From the NCBI GenBank assembly GCA_963707895.1, contig CAVPRS010000011.1, forward strand, positions 682,001 through 746,000: a stretch of DNA of 64,000 nt, written 5' to 3'. Made by a program: the position numbers and the translations under genes. Of this stretch, positions 54,840-63,296 are shown piece after piece (within the stretch, counting starts at the first letter, position 1; every line of letters begins with the position of its first letter). The notes under the pieces were generated by a model that worked only from the letters and a program-made list of their open reading frames with translations, searched no databases and had not been told where the DNA came from. This stretch comes from Fodinibacter sp963707895 (GTDB taxonomy: Bacteria > Actinomycetota > Actinomycetes > Actinomycetales > Dermatophilaceae).

Positions 54840-56879
54840 CTACTCGGCCCACCAGCCCCTGCTGCCGAACATGTCCCGGTACGACCCGAACGGCGACGCG
54901 GGAGAACGCGACCCGAGGTAGGAGCCCACGACCGCAGCCCCCAGGTCGCCGAGCTCCGGCGCCACGACCTTGCCGCCCGCTCGTCGGGCCATCGAGTCGA
55001 CGAACCGGGCCAGCCCGGGGTCGTCGCCGAGCCGGAAGAAGGTGGTCTGGGCACCCAGGCGCGCTGCGGCATCCAGCTCGCGCACGGCCAGTGCGATGGT
55101 GCGCGGGTGCGGCGGGTAGTCGAAGAACACCTCACCACCGGGCTCCAGGTGCGACGTCGGCTCGCCGTCGGTGACGATGAGCAGCACCGGCTGCTCGTGC
55201 GGGTGCCGCCGGAAGTGCCGGTTCGCCAGGAGCAGGGCGTGGTGCAGGTTGGTGCCCTTCTCCCACATGGCGTCGAGTGCAGTGAGCTGCTCGATCTCCA
55301 TGACCTCGGCGTGCCGCCCGAACCCGATCAGCTCGAGGTGGTCACCCCGGAAGCGTGACGAGATCAGCTGGTGCAGAGCGAGCGCGGTGCGCTTCATCGG
55401 GACCCACCGGCCGTCCATGGCCATCGAGAACGACGTGTCGACCAGCAGCGCGACCGCCGCCCGGGTGCGCGCCTCGGTCTCGACCACCTCGACGTCGCGG
55501 ATGTCGAGCCGGATGCCGTCGCGCCCCGCCGTTCCCTCGTCGGCGGTGCGGGTGAGGGCGTTGGTCATGGTGCGGGTGACGTCCCAGGCCTCGGTGTCGC
55601 CGAACTCCCAGGCGCGGGTGGCGCCGCTCGGCTCACCGGCCGCCCCGGCCGCGCGCACGTCGCGCGCGCCGGACCGGTTGGACAGGCGACCGGCGACGTC
55701 GCGCAGCAACGACTTGCCGAGCTCGCGCATGGCCTGTGGTGACAGGCGCAACGTGCCGTCGGCGGCCCGCTTGAGGTAGCCGCTCTCGCGCAAGGCCTTC
55801 TCGAGCGAGGCCAGCGCGCGGGCGTCGACGGCCGCCTCGTCCCCGAGCTGGCGGGCCAGGGCATCGAGGTCGACGTCGTCCATCCGCGCGCCGGGGTGGG
55901 CCTGGGCGAGCTGGTCCGAGAGGGCGTCGAGCTGCGCGATGTCCTGCAGCACGCCGGTGCCGTCGCCGAGCCCGAGGCCCTGCTGGCCACCGAACTGCTC
56001 GGAGCCGTCCCAGTCCTCGCCCGGGCGCAGGCCGCGCAGCAGGTCGTCGAGCCGGTCGAGCTGCTGCATGAGTCCCGGTGAGCCGAAGGCCTGTTGCGAC
56101 AGCTCGGCGAGCTCGGCCCGCTGCTCGGGCGTCATCGACGCGAGCATCCGCTGGGCCGCTGCGGCCCGCTCGGCGAGCGAGTCGATCAGCTCCTCGACCG
56201 ACTCGGGGTTCTCGGGGAAGAACTCGCCGTGCTTGTCCATGAAGTCGCGGAACTGCTCGCCCGTGTCGTCGCCGCGGGCGTGGGCGGCGAGCAGGTCGCC
56301 GAGGTCGCTCAGCATCTCCTCGACGCGCTCGCGGTCCTCGGGCGTGGCGTTCTCGAGCGCCTGCTTCATCCCGGCGAAGCGCTGGTCGAGCAGCTCACGG
56401 CCGAGGAGGTCCTTGATCTGCTCGTACTTCTCCCGGGCGTCGCTGCTGCGCCACTCGTAGTCGGCGAGCTCGGTGACCGCGGCCGCCGGGGACGCCGGCA
56501 GCCCCTCCATCCGCATCTCGGCGAACCGCGCGTCGTCGTCGAGGTCACGGGCGAGCTGCTTGCGCTCGGCGAGCACCGCGTCGTCGAGGAGCTTGCGGAT
56601 CTCGTCGAGCGTCCCCCCGAGCTGGTGCTTCTGGAGCAGCTCGCGCCGCCGCTGCGCCACCTGGCGCGCGAGCTCGTCGAGACCCACCCGGGATGCCGTG
56701 CCCTGCCTGAGCAGCTCACGCATCGCCCGCTCGGGCGAGGAACCGGCCATGACGTCCTCACCGATGGCGTCGAGCGCCTCGCGCAGGTCGACGGGCGGCG
56801 CGAGCGGGTCGGGGCCGCCGGCATACCGCGCGTAGCGCGACGTGCGACCCGCGCCGCTCCTCCCGCTCGCCGGGCTCAT
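54840..56879 (-). CDS. VWA-domain protein, partner of the MoxR-like ATPase
   Basis: 679 residues. A long charged helical N-terminal half (about 1-420, many Arg/Glu/Asp/Leu) precedes a C-terminal VWA domain with the MIDAS motif DTSFSMAMDG, TNLHHALLLANRHF and VTDGEPTSHLEPGG. It resembles the VWA partner of magnesium-chelatase-like AAA ATPases. It overlaps the ATPase gene by 4 nt. It probably acts in metal insertion or complex remodelling; the client is unknown. Confidence 0.85.
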   Translation of the reverse strand: MSPASGRSGAGRTSRYARYAGGPDPLAPPVDLREALDAIGEDVMAGSSPERAMRELLRQGTASRVGLDELARQVAQRRRELLQKHQLGGTLDEIRKLLDDAVLAERKQLARDLDDDARFAEMRMEGLPASPAAAVTELADYEWRSSDAREKYEQIKDLLGRELLDQRFAGMKQALENATPEDRERVEEMLSDLGDLLAAHARGDDTGEQFRDFMDKHGEFFPENPESVEELIDSLAERAAAAQRMLASMTPEQRAELAELSQQAFGSPGLMQQLDRLDDLLRGLRPGEDWDGSEQFGGQQGLGLGDGTGVLQDIAQLDALSDQLAQAHPGARMDDVDLDALARQLGDEAAVDARALASLEKALRESGYLKRAADGTLRLSPQAMRELGKSLLRDVAGRLSNRSGARDVRAAGAAGEPSGATRAWEFGDTEAWDVTRTMTNALTRTADEGTAGRDGIRLDIRDVEVVETEARTRAAVALLVDTSFSMAMDGRWVPMKRTALALHQLISSRFRGDHLELIGFGRHAEVMEIEQLTALDAMWEKGTNLHHALLLANRHFRRHPHEQPVLLIVTDGEPTSHLEPGGEVFFDYPPHPRTIALAVRELDAAARLGAQTTFFRLGDDPGLARFVDSMARRAGGKVVAPELGDLGAAVVGSYLGSRSPASPFGSYRDMFGSRGWWAE

Positions 56880-58264
56880 CCGTAGATCGTCTCCCCGTCG
56901 GCGCTGTCCTTGGCGATGCGCCGAGCCAGGTACAGGCCCTCGAGCGCGAGCTCCACGGCACTGGCCCGCTCACCGTCGGTGGTGGCACCGAGCCGCTCGC
57001 ACACGGCGTCGTAGACGTCGGACTCACCGATCACGGGCAGGCCGCGGAGGAACTCGTCGGCGCTGACCCGCTCGCCGGTGGTGACCAGGGCGCCTCCGTC
57101 GATCGCGTCGACGATGAGGTGCAGGTCGATGCCGCCGAGCCGCTTGCGGCAGGTCTCGGCCGTCGAGGTGCGCAGCAGGTGGGCCAGCACCTCGCGCTCG
57201 CGGCCCTCCTCGCCCGACTCGAACTCGATCTTGCCGCGCAGCACGTCCAGCGCCGCCTCGAGGTCGACGACCCGGGCGACCGCCTGCTCCTCACCCTTGG
57301 TGGTCGCCCGGTGCAGGGCGGCGGCTGCGACCGTCTCGGTGCCGGCGATGGCGAACCGCGCAGACACACCGGACCGCTGGTCGACCGCGGGCGAGGTGCG
57401 CAGGGCCCGGGTGAAGCGCGCGATGATCTCGACGAGGGCGTCGGGCACCGTGGCGACGAGGTTGGCCTCCTGGCGGATGACGGCCACCTCGTCGTCGAGC
57501 TCGCGCGGGTAGTGGGTGCGGATCTCGGCACCGAAGCGGTCCTTGAGCGGGGTGATGATCCGGCCCCGGTTGGTGTAGTCCTCGGGGTTGGCGCTGGCCA
57601 CGACGAGCACGTCGAGCGGCAGCCGCAGCACGTAGCCACGGATCTGGATGTCGCGCTCCTCCATGACGTTGAGCATCGCGACCTGGATGCGCTCGGCGAG
57701 GTCGGGCAGCTCGTTGATCGCGACGATGCCACGGTGGCTGCGCGGGATGAGGCCGAAGTGGATCGTCTCGGGGTCGCCGAGCCGGCGGCCCTCGGCCACC
57801 CGCATCGGGTCGACGTCACCGATCAGGTCGGCGACGCTGGTGTCGGGAGTGGCGAGCTTCTCGGCATACCGCTCGTCGCGGTGCCGCCACTCGACCGGCA
57901 GGTCGTCACCGCGCTCCGCCGCCCGTCGTCGCGACTCCACGGTGATCGGCTCGAACGGGTGCTCGCCCAGCTCGGACCCGGCAAGGACCGGCGACCACTC
58001 GTCGAGCAGGCCCACCAGGCTGCGCAGCAACCGGGTCTTGCCCTGGCCGCGCTCGCCGAGCAGCACGACATCGTGACCGGCGAGCAGGGCCCGCTCGAGC
58101 TGGGGGATGACGGTGCTGCCGAAGCCGTGCAGTCCCGGCCACGGGTCCGCACCGGCCGCCAGGGCGGCGAGCAGGTTGTCGCGGATCTCGGACCGCACCG
58201 ACCGGGCGACGTGCCCGGTGGCGCGCAGCTCGCCGACGGTGGTCGGGGCAGGACGCTCGCTCAT
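56876..58264 (-). CDS. MoxR/magnesium-chelatase-like AAA ATPase
   Basis: 462 residues. Walker A is LLGERGQGKTRLL, Walker B is GIVAINELPDLAERIQ (Asn-Glu in place of Asp-Glu), sensor 1 falls in VVASANPEDYTNRGRIITPL, and the Arg finger region is KDRFGAEIRTHYP. The length and the C-terminal helical domain fit the ChlI/MoxR class. It forms an operon with the VWA gene downstream. It is divergent from the TasA-like gene. Confidence 0.9.
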   Translation of the reverse strand: MSERPAPTTVGELRATGHVARSVRSEIRDNLLAALAAGADPWPGLHGFGSTVIPQLERALLAGHDVVLLGERGQGKTRLLRSLVGLLDEWSPVLAGSELGEHPFEPITVESRRRAAERGDDLPVEWRHRDERYAEKLATPDTSVADLIGDVDPMRVAEGRRLGDPETIHFGLIPRSHRGIVAINELPDLAERIQVAMLNVMEERDIQIRGYVLRLPLDVLVVASANPEDYTNRGRIITPLKDRFGAEIRTHYPRELDDEVAVIRQEANLVATVPDALVEIIARFTRALRTSPAVDQRSGVSARFAIAGTETVAAAALHRATTKGEEQAVARVVDLEAALDVLRGKIEFESGEEGREREVLAHLLRTSTAETCRKRLGGIDLHLIVDAIDGGALVTTGERVSADEFLRGLPVIGESDVYDAVCERLGATTDGERASAVELALEGLYLARRIAKDSADGETIYG

Positions 58265-58361
58265 CGCCTCACGCTACGTCAGGATCCGCCGGGACAACAG
58301 GACCGCCCGGGAACCGTAGAACGTGGGCTCACCGCAGTGCGCGAGGTCACAGTGTCAGGAT

Positions 58362-58389
58362 TTGGCAACCCCATAGCAGCCCTTATAGA
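58362..58389 (+). promoter_or_regulatory. Sigma-70-type promoter for the TasA/SipW genes
   Basis: TTGGCA (58362-58367) and TATAGA (58384-58389) with a 16-nt spacer, the best -35/-10 pair in the window. It lies 137 nt before the ATG, leaving a 5' leader of about 130 nt. The 262-bp divergent gap otherwise shows nothing I recognise. Confidence 0.6.
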
Positions 58390-58526
58390 CTCCTCATTGA
58401 ACACCGATAGTGCTCTGTGGACCTCTTCCCGGCAAGCGGGGGGCGCTCTGATCGTCCAACCGGAGCCGACGCCCGTTCGCCGCCGCGTGACGGACTCCCG
58501 CGCCACAGCACCACGAAGGACACGAA

Positions 58527-59144
58527 ATGCACGCAGTCATGACCAGCCGCAAGACCAAGGTCGCCGGGTTCCTCGGCACCGTCGCCGTCACCGGCGGCCT
58601 CCTCGCCACCGCAGTGGTGGGCACGGGTGCCTACTTCTCCGACACCAAGGCGGACAACCACATCACCGGGACCATGGGCTCGATCCAGGTCGCGGGCCAC
58701 GACGGTTCGGGCGACAACAAGCTGGACGCCGTGTTCACCGACATGCTGCCGGGCGCGACCAAGAGCGCGACCCTGCGCTACGAGAACACCGGCAAGAACG
58801 CGCAGGACGTCTGGGTCGTCTTCAAGGGCGCAGGTTTCGGTGACGGCACCGGCAAGGTCGGCATCAACTCGCTCGGCCGCTACGCCGAGGTCCACGTCGC
58901 CAGCAACGGCACCGAGCTGTTCACCAGCGCGAACCTGAACGACGGCTACCCCGCCGGCACCCCCGACGTGAAGCCGCTGCCCAGCAAGATCAAGCTGGCT
59001 GACGCCCTTGAGCCGGGCCACACCGGGGACTTCAAGTTCTCGTTCACGCCGTCCTCCAAGTTCACGGGTTACCAGGGCAAGCAGATCCTCGGCCTCGACT
59101 ACGACCTCGTGGCCACCCAGGTCGGCGTGCAGCCGGGCGCCTGA
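58527..59144 (+). CDS. TasA/camelysin-like secreted protein (SipW substrate)
   Basis: 205 residues. The signal region VAGFLGTVAVTGGLLATAVV runs into GTGAYFSDTKADNHITGTMG, the typical SipW-type leader with the AYFSDT motif at the mature N-terminus. The mature part is beta-rich (GATKSATLRYENTGKNAQDV), like TasA or camelysin, which form fibres or act as surface proteases in Bacillus. GAAGGA lies 6 nt before ATG 58527. It is coupled to sipW by TGATG. No TapA-like anchor is seen. Confidence 0.82.
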   Translation: MHAVMTSRKTKVAGFLGTVAVTGGLLATAVVGTGAYFSDTKADNHITGTMGSIQVAGHDGSGDNKLDAVFTDMLPGATKSATLRYENTGKNAQDVWVVFKGAGFGDGTGKVGINSLGRYAEVHVASNGTELFTSANLNDGYPAGTPDVKPLPSKIKLADALEPGHTGDFKFSFTPSSKFTGYQGKQILGLDYDLVATQVGVQPGA

Positions 59145-59635
59145 TGCGCTGGGGCAAGGTGGCCGGCCGGTTCCTCGTCGCGCTGGTGGTCCTCACCTTC
59201 GCGGGGGGCGTCGCGGCGGCCACCTTCGCCCACCAGCAGGGCTACCAGGCCTATGCGGTCCGCACGGGGTCGATGACGCCGGAGCTCCCGCCCGGTGACC
59301 TGGTCATCGACGCACCGGCCACCGGGCCGTACACCAAGGGCGACGTCATCACCTTCGCGGTGAAGGCCGCCCCCGGCATGGACCCCGTGGTCACCCACCG
59401 CGTCGTCGACGTCGCGGATGACGAGATCACGACCAAGGGGGACGCCAACGCCACCGCGGACTCGGGCACCAGGACCACGGCCGACGTGGTGGGAGAGGTC
59501 ATCCACCAGATCCCGAACGCGGGGTACGTGCTCGTGTTCCTGAAGCAGCCGGGCGGTGTCCTCGGCCTGCTCACGTCGATCGTCGCGCTGATGCTCTCCT
59601 GGTCCCTGTTCTTCGGCAAGCCCGTCGACGCGTGA
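59144..59635 (+). CDS. sipW: SipW-type signal peptidase I
   Basis: 163 residues. An N-terminal helix precedes the catalytic Ser in VRTGSMTPELPPGDLVI. The second catalytic residue is His in DPVVTHRVVDV, where bacterial LepB has Lys, which marks the ER/SipW type. A C-terminal helix (LLTSIVALMLSWSLFF) follows. It would cleave the preceding TasA-like protein. A terminator follows 17 nt after the stop. Confidence 0.9.
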   Translation: MRWGKVAGRFLVALVVLTFAGGVAAATFAHQQGYQAYAVRTGSMTPELPPGDLVIDAPATGPYTKGDVITFAVKAAPGMDPVVTHRVVDVADDEITTKGDANATADSGTRTTADVVGEVIHQIPNAGYVLVFLKQPGGVLGLLTSIVALMLSWSLFFGKPVDA

Positions 59636-59651
59636 CCGGCGCACCACCACA

Positions 59652-59680
59652 AGGCCCCCGGCTGACCCAGCCGGGGGCCT
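59652..59680 (+). terminator. Terminator hairpin after sipW
   Basis: Perfect 13-bp stem (59652-59664 with 59668-59680) and a 3-nt loop; GC-rich with AGGCCCCC arms. It isolates the TasA/SipW operon from the next gene. Confidence 0.85.
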
Positions 59681-59809
59681 CGTCGTCGATTGCGCCCGGG
59701 CTCGATCCACAGGCTCCTCTCAGGCTCTGCCGGACCTGCGTTCAGGTTCGTCGCTGCACACTGTGCGCTCCGGCCGCTGTGGCCGTCCAGAACACGGAGA
59801 GGGGCGGCC

Positions 59810-61231
59810 ATGTCCACGCAGGACGACCCGGGTCAGGGTGTCTGGTGGGAGTCGACCGGCTCGCCACAGGGCCAGCCGGACCCGTGGACGTCGGAGCTGT
59901 GGGCACGCCCCGACACCGTCGGCGGTCTCGCCCAGACGACCGACCGATCCATCCCCGCTCCGCCACCACCCCCGCACGGCCCGCAGCGGCCCAGTCGCCG
60001 GGGACTGGCCGTGGTCGCCGCCGTCGTCGCCGCGGCACTCCTGGCCGGCGGTGCGGCGCTCACCGGCGCGCTGCGATCCACGGACGATCCCGCTTCCGCA
60101 GCGCCGAGACCCTCCGCGTCGGCGCCGCCCTCGGTGCCGAGCTCGCCCAGCCGCCCCACCGTTCCTCCGAGCACCCCGCCGAGCACCGCGCCGAGCACCG
60201 CACCCAGTGCACCGCCCGGCGTCGTGCCCAGCACTCCGCCCAGCGGCGGACAGCAGCCCGGGTCGTCCCTGACACCCGACCAGTCCGCGGATGCAGCAGC
60301 CGTGTCCAAGGGACTGGTCGACGTCAACACCACCATCGGGTTCGACGGGGCGCAGGGCGCCGGAACGGGCATCGTGCTCTCGGCCGACGGGCTGGTTCTC
60401 ACCAACCACCACGTCGTCGCCGGGGCGACCGCCATCCGCGTCACCGACGTCGGCAACGGAAAGGCGTACGACGCGACGGTGCTCGGCTACGACAGCACCC
60501 ACGACGTGGCGGTCCTGCGGCTCAAGGACGCGTCCGGCCTCACGGTCGCCCCGCTCGGCTCGTCGTCGACGGTGAAGGTGGGCGACGCCGTCGTCGCCGT
60601 CGGCAACGCCGGCGGAGTCGGTGGGACCCCGACCCCGGTGGCCGGAACCGTGCGCGCGCTCGACCAGCAGATCACCGTGCGGGACGAGCTCGACGGCTCG
60701 GCCCACCGGCTCACCGGCCTGATCCAGGTCGATGCCGCGATCGCGCCGGGGGACTCCGGCGGTGCGGTCGTGAACTCCGACGGCAAGGTCGTGGGTGTCG
60801 TGACCGCCGGGTCCACCGGCGGTGCAGCCGCCAGCGACTCCGCCACGCTCGTCGACGGCTTCGCGATCCCGATCGACGAGGCACGCTCGATCGCCGAGCA
60901 GATCATCGACGGGCGCTCCTCGAGCACGGTCCACATCGGTGGCACCGCGTTCCTCGGTGTCCAGGTCGCTCCCGGCACCCCGACCCAGGGTGCGGCCAGG
61001 GCCGGGGCCCAGGTGGCGGGCATCGTTCCCGGATCGGCGGCGGAGCGGGCCGGCATCGAGCAGGGTGACGTGCTCACCGCGGTCGACGGCCGCGCCGTGA
61101 CCTCGCCCGAGGCCCTGCACACCGCCGTGTCCGCGCACCGGCCCGGCGACACCGTGAAGGTCGCGTGGACCGACGCGTCCGGCAAGACCCACAGCGCCAC
61201 CGTCCGCCTGGGCTCCGGCCCGGTCGGCTGA
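59810..61231 (+). CDS. HtrA/DegP-like membrane serine protease with PDZ domain
   Basis: 473 residues from ATG 59810. A polar N-terminus (about 1-65), one membrane helix (LAVVAAVVAAALLAGGAAL) and a Pro/Ser/Thr linker (to about 155) come first. The trypsin-like domain has His201 (TNHHVV), Asp232 (HDVAVL) and Ser316 (GDSGGAV). A PDZ domain (about 375-470) carries FLGVQV and GIEQGDVLTAVDG. It faces outside and likely handles misfolded envelope proteins. It ends 29 nt before the MoxR gene. Confidence 0.93.
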   Translation: MSTQDDPGQGVWWESTGSPQGQPDPWTSELWARPDTVGGLAQTTDRSIPAPPPPPHGPQRPSRRGLAVVAAVVAAALLAGGAALTGALRSTDDPASAAPRPSASAPPSVPSSPSRPTVPPSTPPSTAPSTAPSAPPGVVPSTPPSGGQQPGSSLTPDQSADAAAVSKGLVDVNTTIGFDGAQGAGTGIVLSADGLVLTNHHVVAGATAIRVTDVGNGKAYDATVLGYDSTHDVAVLRLKDASGLTVAPLGSSSTVKVGDAVVAVGNAGGVGGTPTPVAGTVRALDQQITVRDELDGSAHRLTGLIQVDAAIAPGDSGGAVVNSDGKVVGVVTAGSTGGAAASDSATLVDGFAIPIDEARSIAEQIIDGRSSSTVHIGGTAFLGVQVAPGTPTQGAARAGAQVAGIVPGSAAERAGIEQGDVLTAVDGRAVTSPEALHTAVSAHRPGDTVKVAWTDASGKTHSATVRLGSGPVG

Positions 61232-61260
61232 CCCAGCTTCCCCAACGAGAGGACCCCACC

Positions 61261-62325
61261 GTGACCAGCACTGGCCAGGACCCGCAACAGGCCCCCGCCC
61301 TGACCGTCCCGGGCGCCGACCACGCAGCACTGCTGGCGGACGCCCTGTTCCAGGTCAAGAAGGTCGTCGTGGGCCAGGACCGCCTGGTCGAGCGGGTCAT
61401 GGTGTGCCTGCTCGCCGACGGCCACTGCCTCATCGAGGGCTTCCCCGGCCTGGCCAAGACGCTGACCGTGTCGACGATGGCGCAGGCCGTGGGTGGCGAC
61501 TTCGCCCGGCTGCAGTTCACGCCGGACCTGGTGCCGGCGGACCTGGTCGGGACCCGCACCTGGCGGCCGTCGCAGGAGGACTTCGCGATCGAGTGGGGCC
61601 CGCTGTTCGCGAACATCGTGCTGGCGGACGAGATCAACCGCGCCCCCGCCAAGGTCCAGTCGGCGCTGCTCGAGGCGATGGGCGAGCGGCACGTGTCGAT
61701 CGCCGGCGAGACGCGTGCGCTCCCGCGGCCGTTCCTCGTGCTCGCCACCCAGAACCCGATCGAGTCCGAGGGCGTCTACGCCCTGCCCGAGGCGCAGCGC
61801 GACCGGTTCCTCATGCACGTCGTGGTCCAGCAGCCCACGTACGAGGAGGAGGTCGCGATCGCCCACCGCATGTCCGGTCGGCCGCCGCAGGCCGAGCAGG
61901 TGCTGACCAGCGAACAGCTCGTCGAGCTGCAGGGCGTCGTCCGGGACGTGTTCGTCCACCACGCCGTGCAGGACTACGCCGTCCGCCTCGTGATGGCGAC
62001 CCGTGAGCCGGCCCGCTGGGGCCTGGACGACCTGTCCCGCCTGATCGCCCTCGGCGCCAGCCCGCGCGGGACGCTGGGCCTGCTGTCCTCGGCCCGGGCG
62101 CTCGCCGTGCTCCGCGGCCGGCGGTACGCCGTCCCGCAGGACGTGTACGACGTGGCGCCCGAGGTCCTGCGCCACCGCATCACGCTCACCTACGACGCGC
62201 TCGCCGAGGGCGTGCACCCCGAGGCCGTCGTGGAGTCGCTGCTGAGCAGGGTTCCGGCACCGAGCATCTCGCCGCAGCAGGGCGTGCACCAGAGCGCGAT
62301 GACGGTCCCGATGGCGGCGGGATGA
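61261..62325 (+). CDS. MoxR-family AAA ATPase
   Basis: 354 residues from GTG 61261, with GAGAGGA upstream. Walker A is GFPGLAKT (Lys66), Walker B is IVLADEINRAP (Asp123, Glu124), and sensor 1 is ATQNPIESEGVYALPEAQ. Downstream DUF58 and VWA genes form the classic MoxR-DUF58-VWA operon, thought to fold or activate partner proteins with the VWA domains. ATGA overlap with the next gene. Confidence 0.94.
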   Translation: MTSTGQDPQQAPALTVPGADHAALLADALFQVKKVVVGQDRLVERVMVCLLADGHCLIEGFPGLAKTLTVSTMAQAVGGDFARLQFTPDLVPADLVGTRTWRPSQEDFAIEWGPLFANIVLADEINRAPAKVQSALLEAMGERHVSIAGETRALPRPFLVLATQNPIESEGVYALPEAQRDRFLMHVVVQQPTYEEEVAIAHRMSGRPPQAEQVLTSEQLVELQGVVRDVFVHHAVQDYAVRLVMATREPARWGLDDLSRLIALGASPRGTLGLLSSARALAVLRGRRYAVPQDVYDVAPEVLRHRITLTYDALAEGVHPEAVVESLLSRVPAPSISPQQGVHQSAMTVPMAAG

Positions 62326-63296
62326 GCGCCCCACTGCTGTCGATGCCGGCGTCGGATGCCGCCGCCCGGGCTCAGGTGCTGCGGCGCCTCGAGCTGGCCA
62401 TCGCCCACCGGCTCGAGGGTCGGGACAGCGGTGACCACGCCAGCTACGCCTACGGGCCCGGCAGCGAGCGGGCCGGGGCCCGACCGTACGCACCCGGCGA
62501 CGATGCCCGACTCGTCGACTGGAACCTGACGGCACGATCCGGCCAGGTCTGGGTGCGACAGACCGAGGCCGACCGCGAGCTGGAGACCTGGGTCGTCGTG
62601 GACCGCTCGGCCAGCCTCGACTTCGGCACGGCCGACTGCGAGAAGCGTGACGTCGCGCTCGGCGCCACCGCGGCGTTCGGAATGATGAACCTGCGCGGTG
62701 GCAACCGGTTCGGCGTGCTGCTCGCCGGCACCGACCGGTTGCGGCACATCCCGGCGCGGCGCGGGCGGAGCGCGTTCCTGGCGTCGCTGGCCGCCGTCCA
62801 CGACTCCCCGAGGCAACCCGGCCCTCCCGGCTCCGGCGCCACCCTGTCGGACGCCCTGCGGCGGCTGCACCTGGTGCAGCCCCGCCGCAGCCAGGTCGTG
62901 GTCGTCTCGGACTTCCTGGGTGACGACGGGTGGGCGAGCGAGCTCAGCGGCGCCGTCCGGCACCACGACGTGGTCGCAGTCCATGTCACCGACCCGCGAG
63001 AGCTGACCCTCCCGGCCGTCGGGATGCTGGCCGTGGTGGACACCGAGACGGGGCGGCAGCGCTACGTCCAGTCCGCGTCACAAGGACTTCGCGCCAAGTA
63101 CGCGACGGCCGCGGAGGCGCGCCATCGGGGGATCGTGGCGCGGATCGAGGGTGCGGGCGCCACGTACCTGCACCTGTCGACCGACAGGGACTGGCTGTCC
63201 GACACGGTCCAGTTCGCCTCACGCCAGGACCGGGCGCGGCGCGCCCGTCCCTCGGACGCCACCATCGCGCGGTTCAGGCCGGCGGTGGCCCGATGA
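62322..63296 (+). CDS. DUF58 domain-containing protein
   Basis: 324 residues, no membrane helix. The DUF58 motif is RPYAPGDDARLVDWNLTARS (about 57-76), followed by a VWA-like fold with VVVDRSASLDFG and VVVVSDFLGDD. It is the standard middle gene of MoxR operons. It overlaps its neighbours by 4 nt on both sides. Confidence 0.93.
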   Translation: MSAPLLSMPASDAAARAQVLRRLELAIAHRLEGRDSGDHASYAYGPGSERAGARPYAPGDDARLVDWNLTARSGQVWVRQTEADRELETWVVVDRSASLDFGTADCEKRDVALGATAAFGMMNLRGGNRFGVLLAGTDRLRHIPARRGRSAFLASLAAVHDSPRQPGPPGSGATLSDALRRLHLVQPRRSQVVVVSDFLGDDGWASELSGAVRHHDVVAVHVTDPRELTLPAVGMLAVVDTETGRQRYVQSASQGLRAKYATAAEARHRGIVARIEGAGATYLHLSTDRDWLSDTVQFASRQDRARRARPSDATIARFRPAVAR

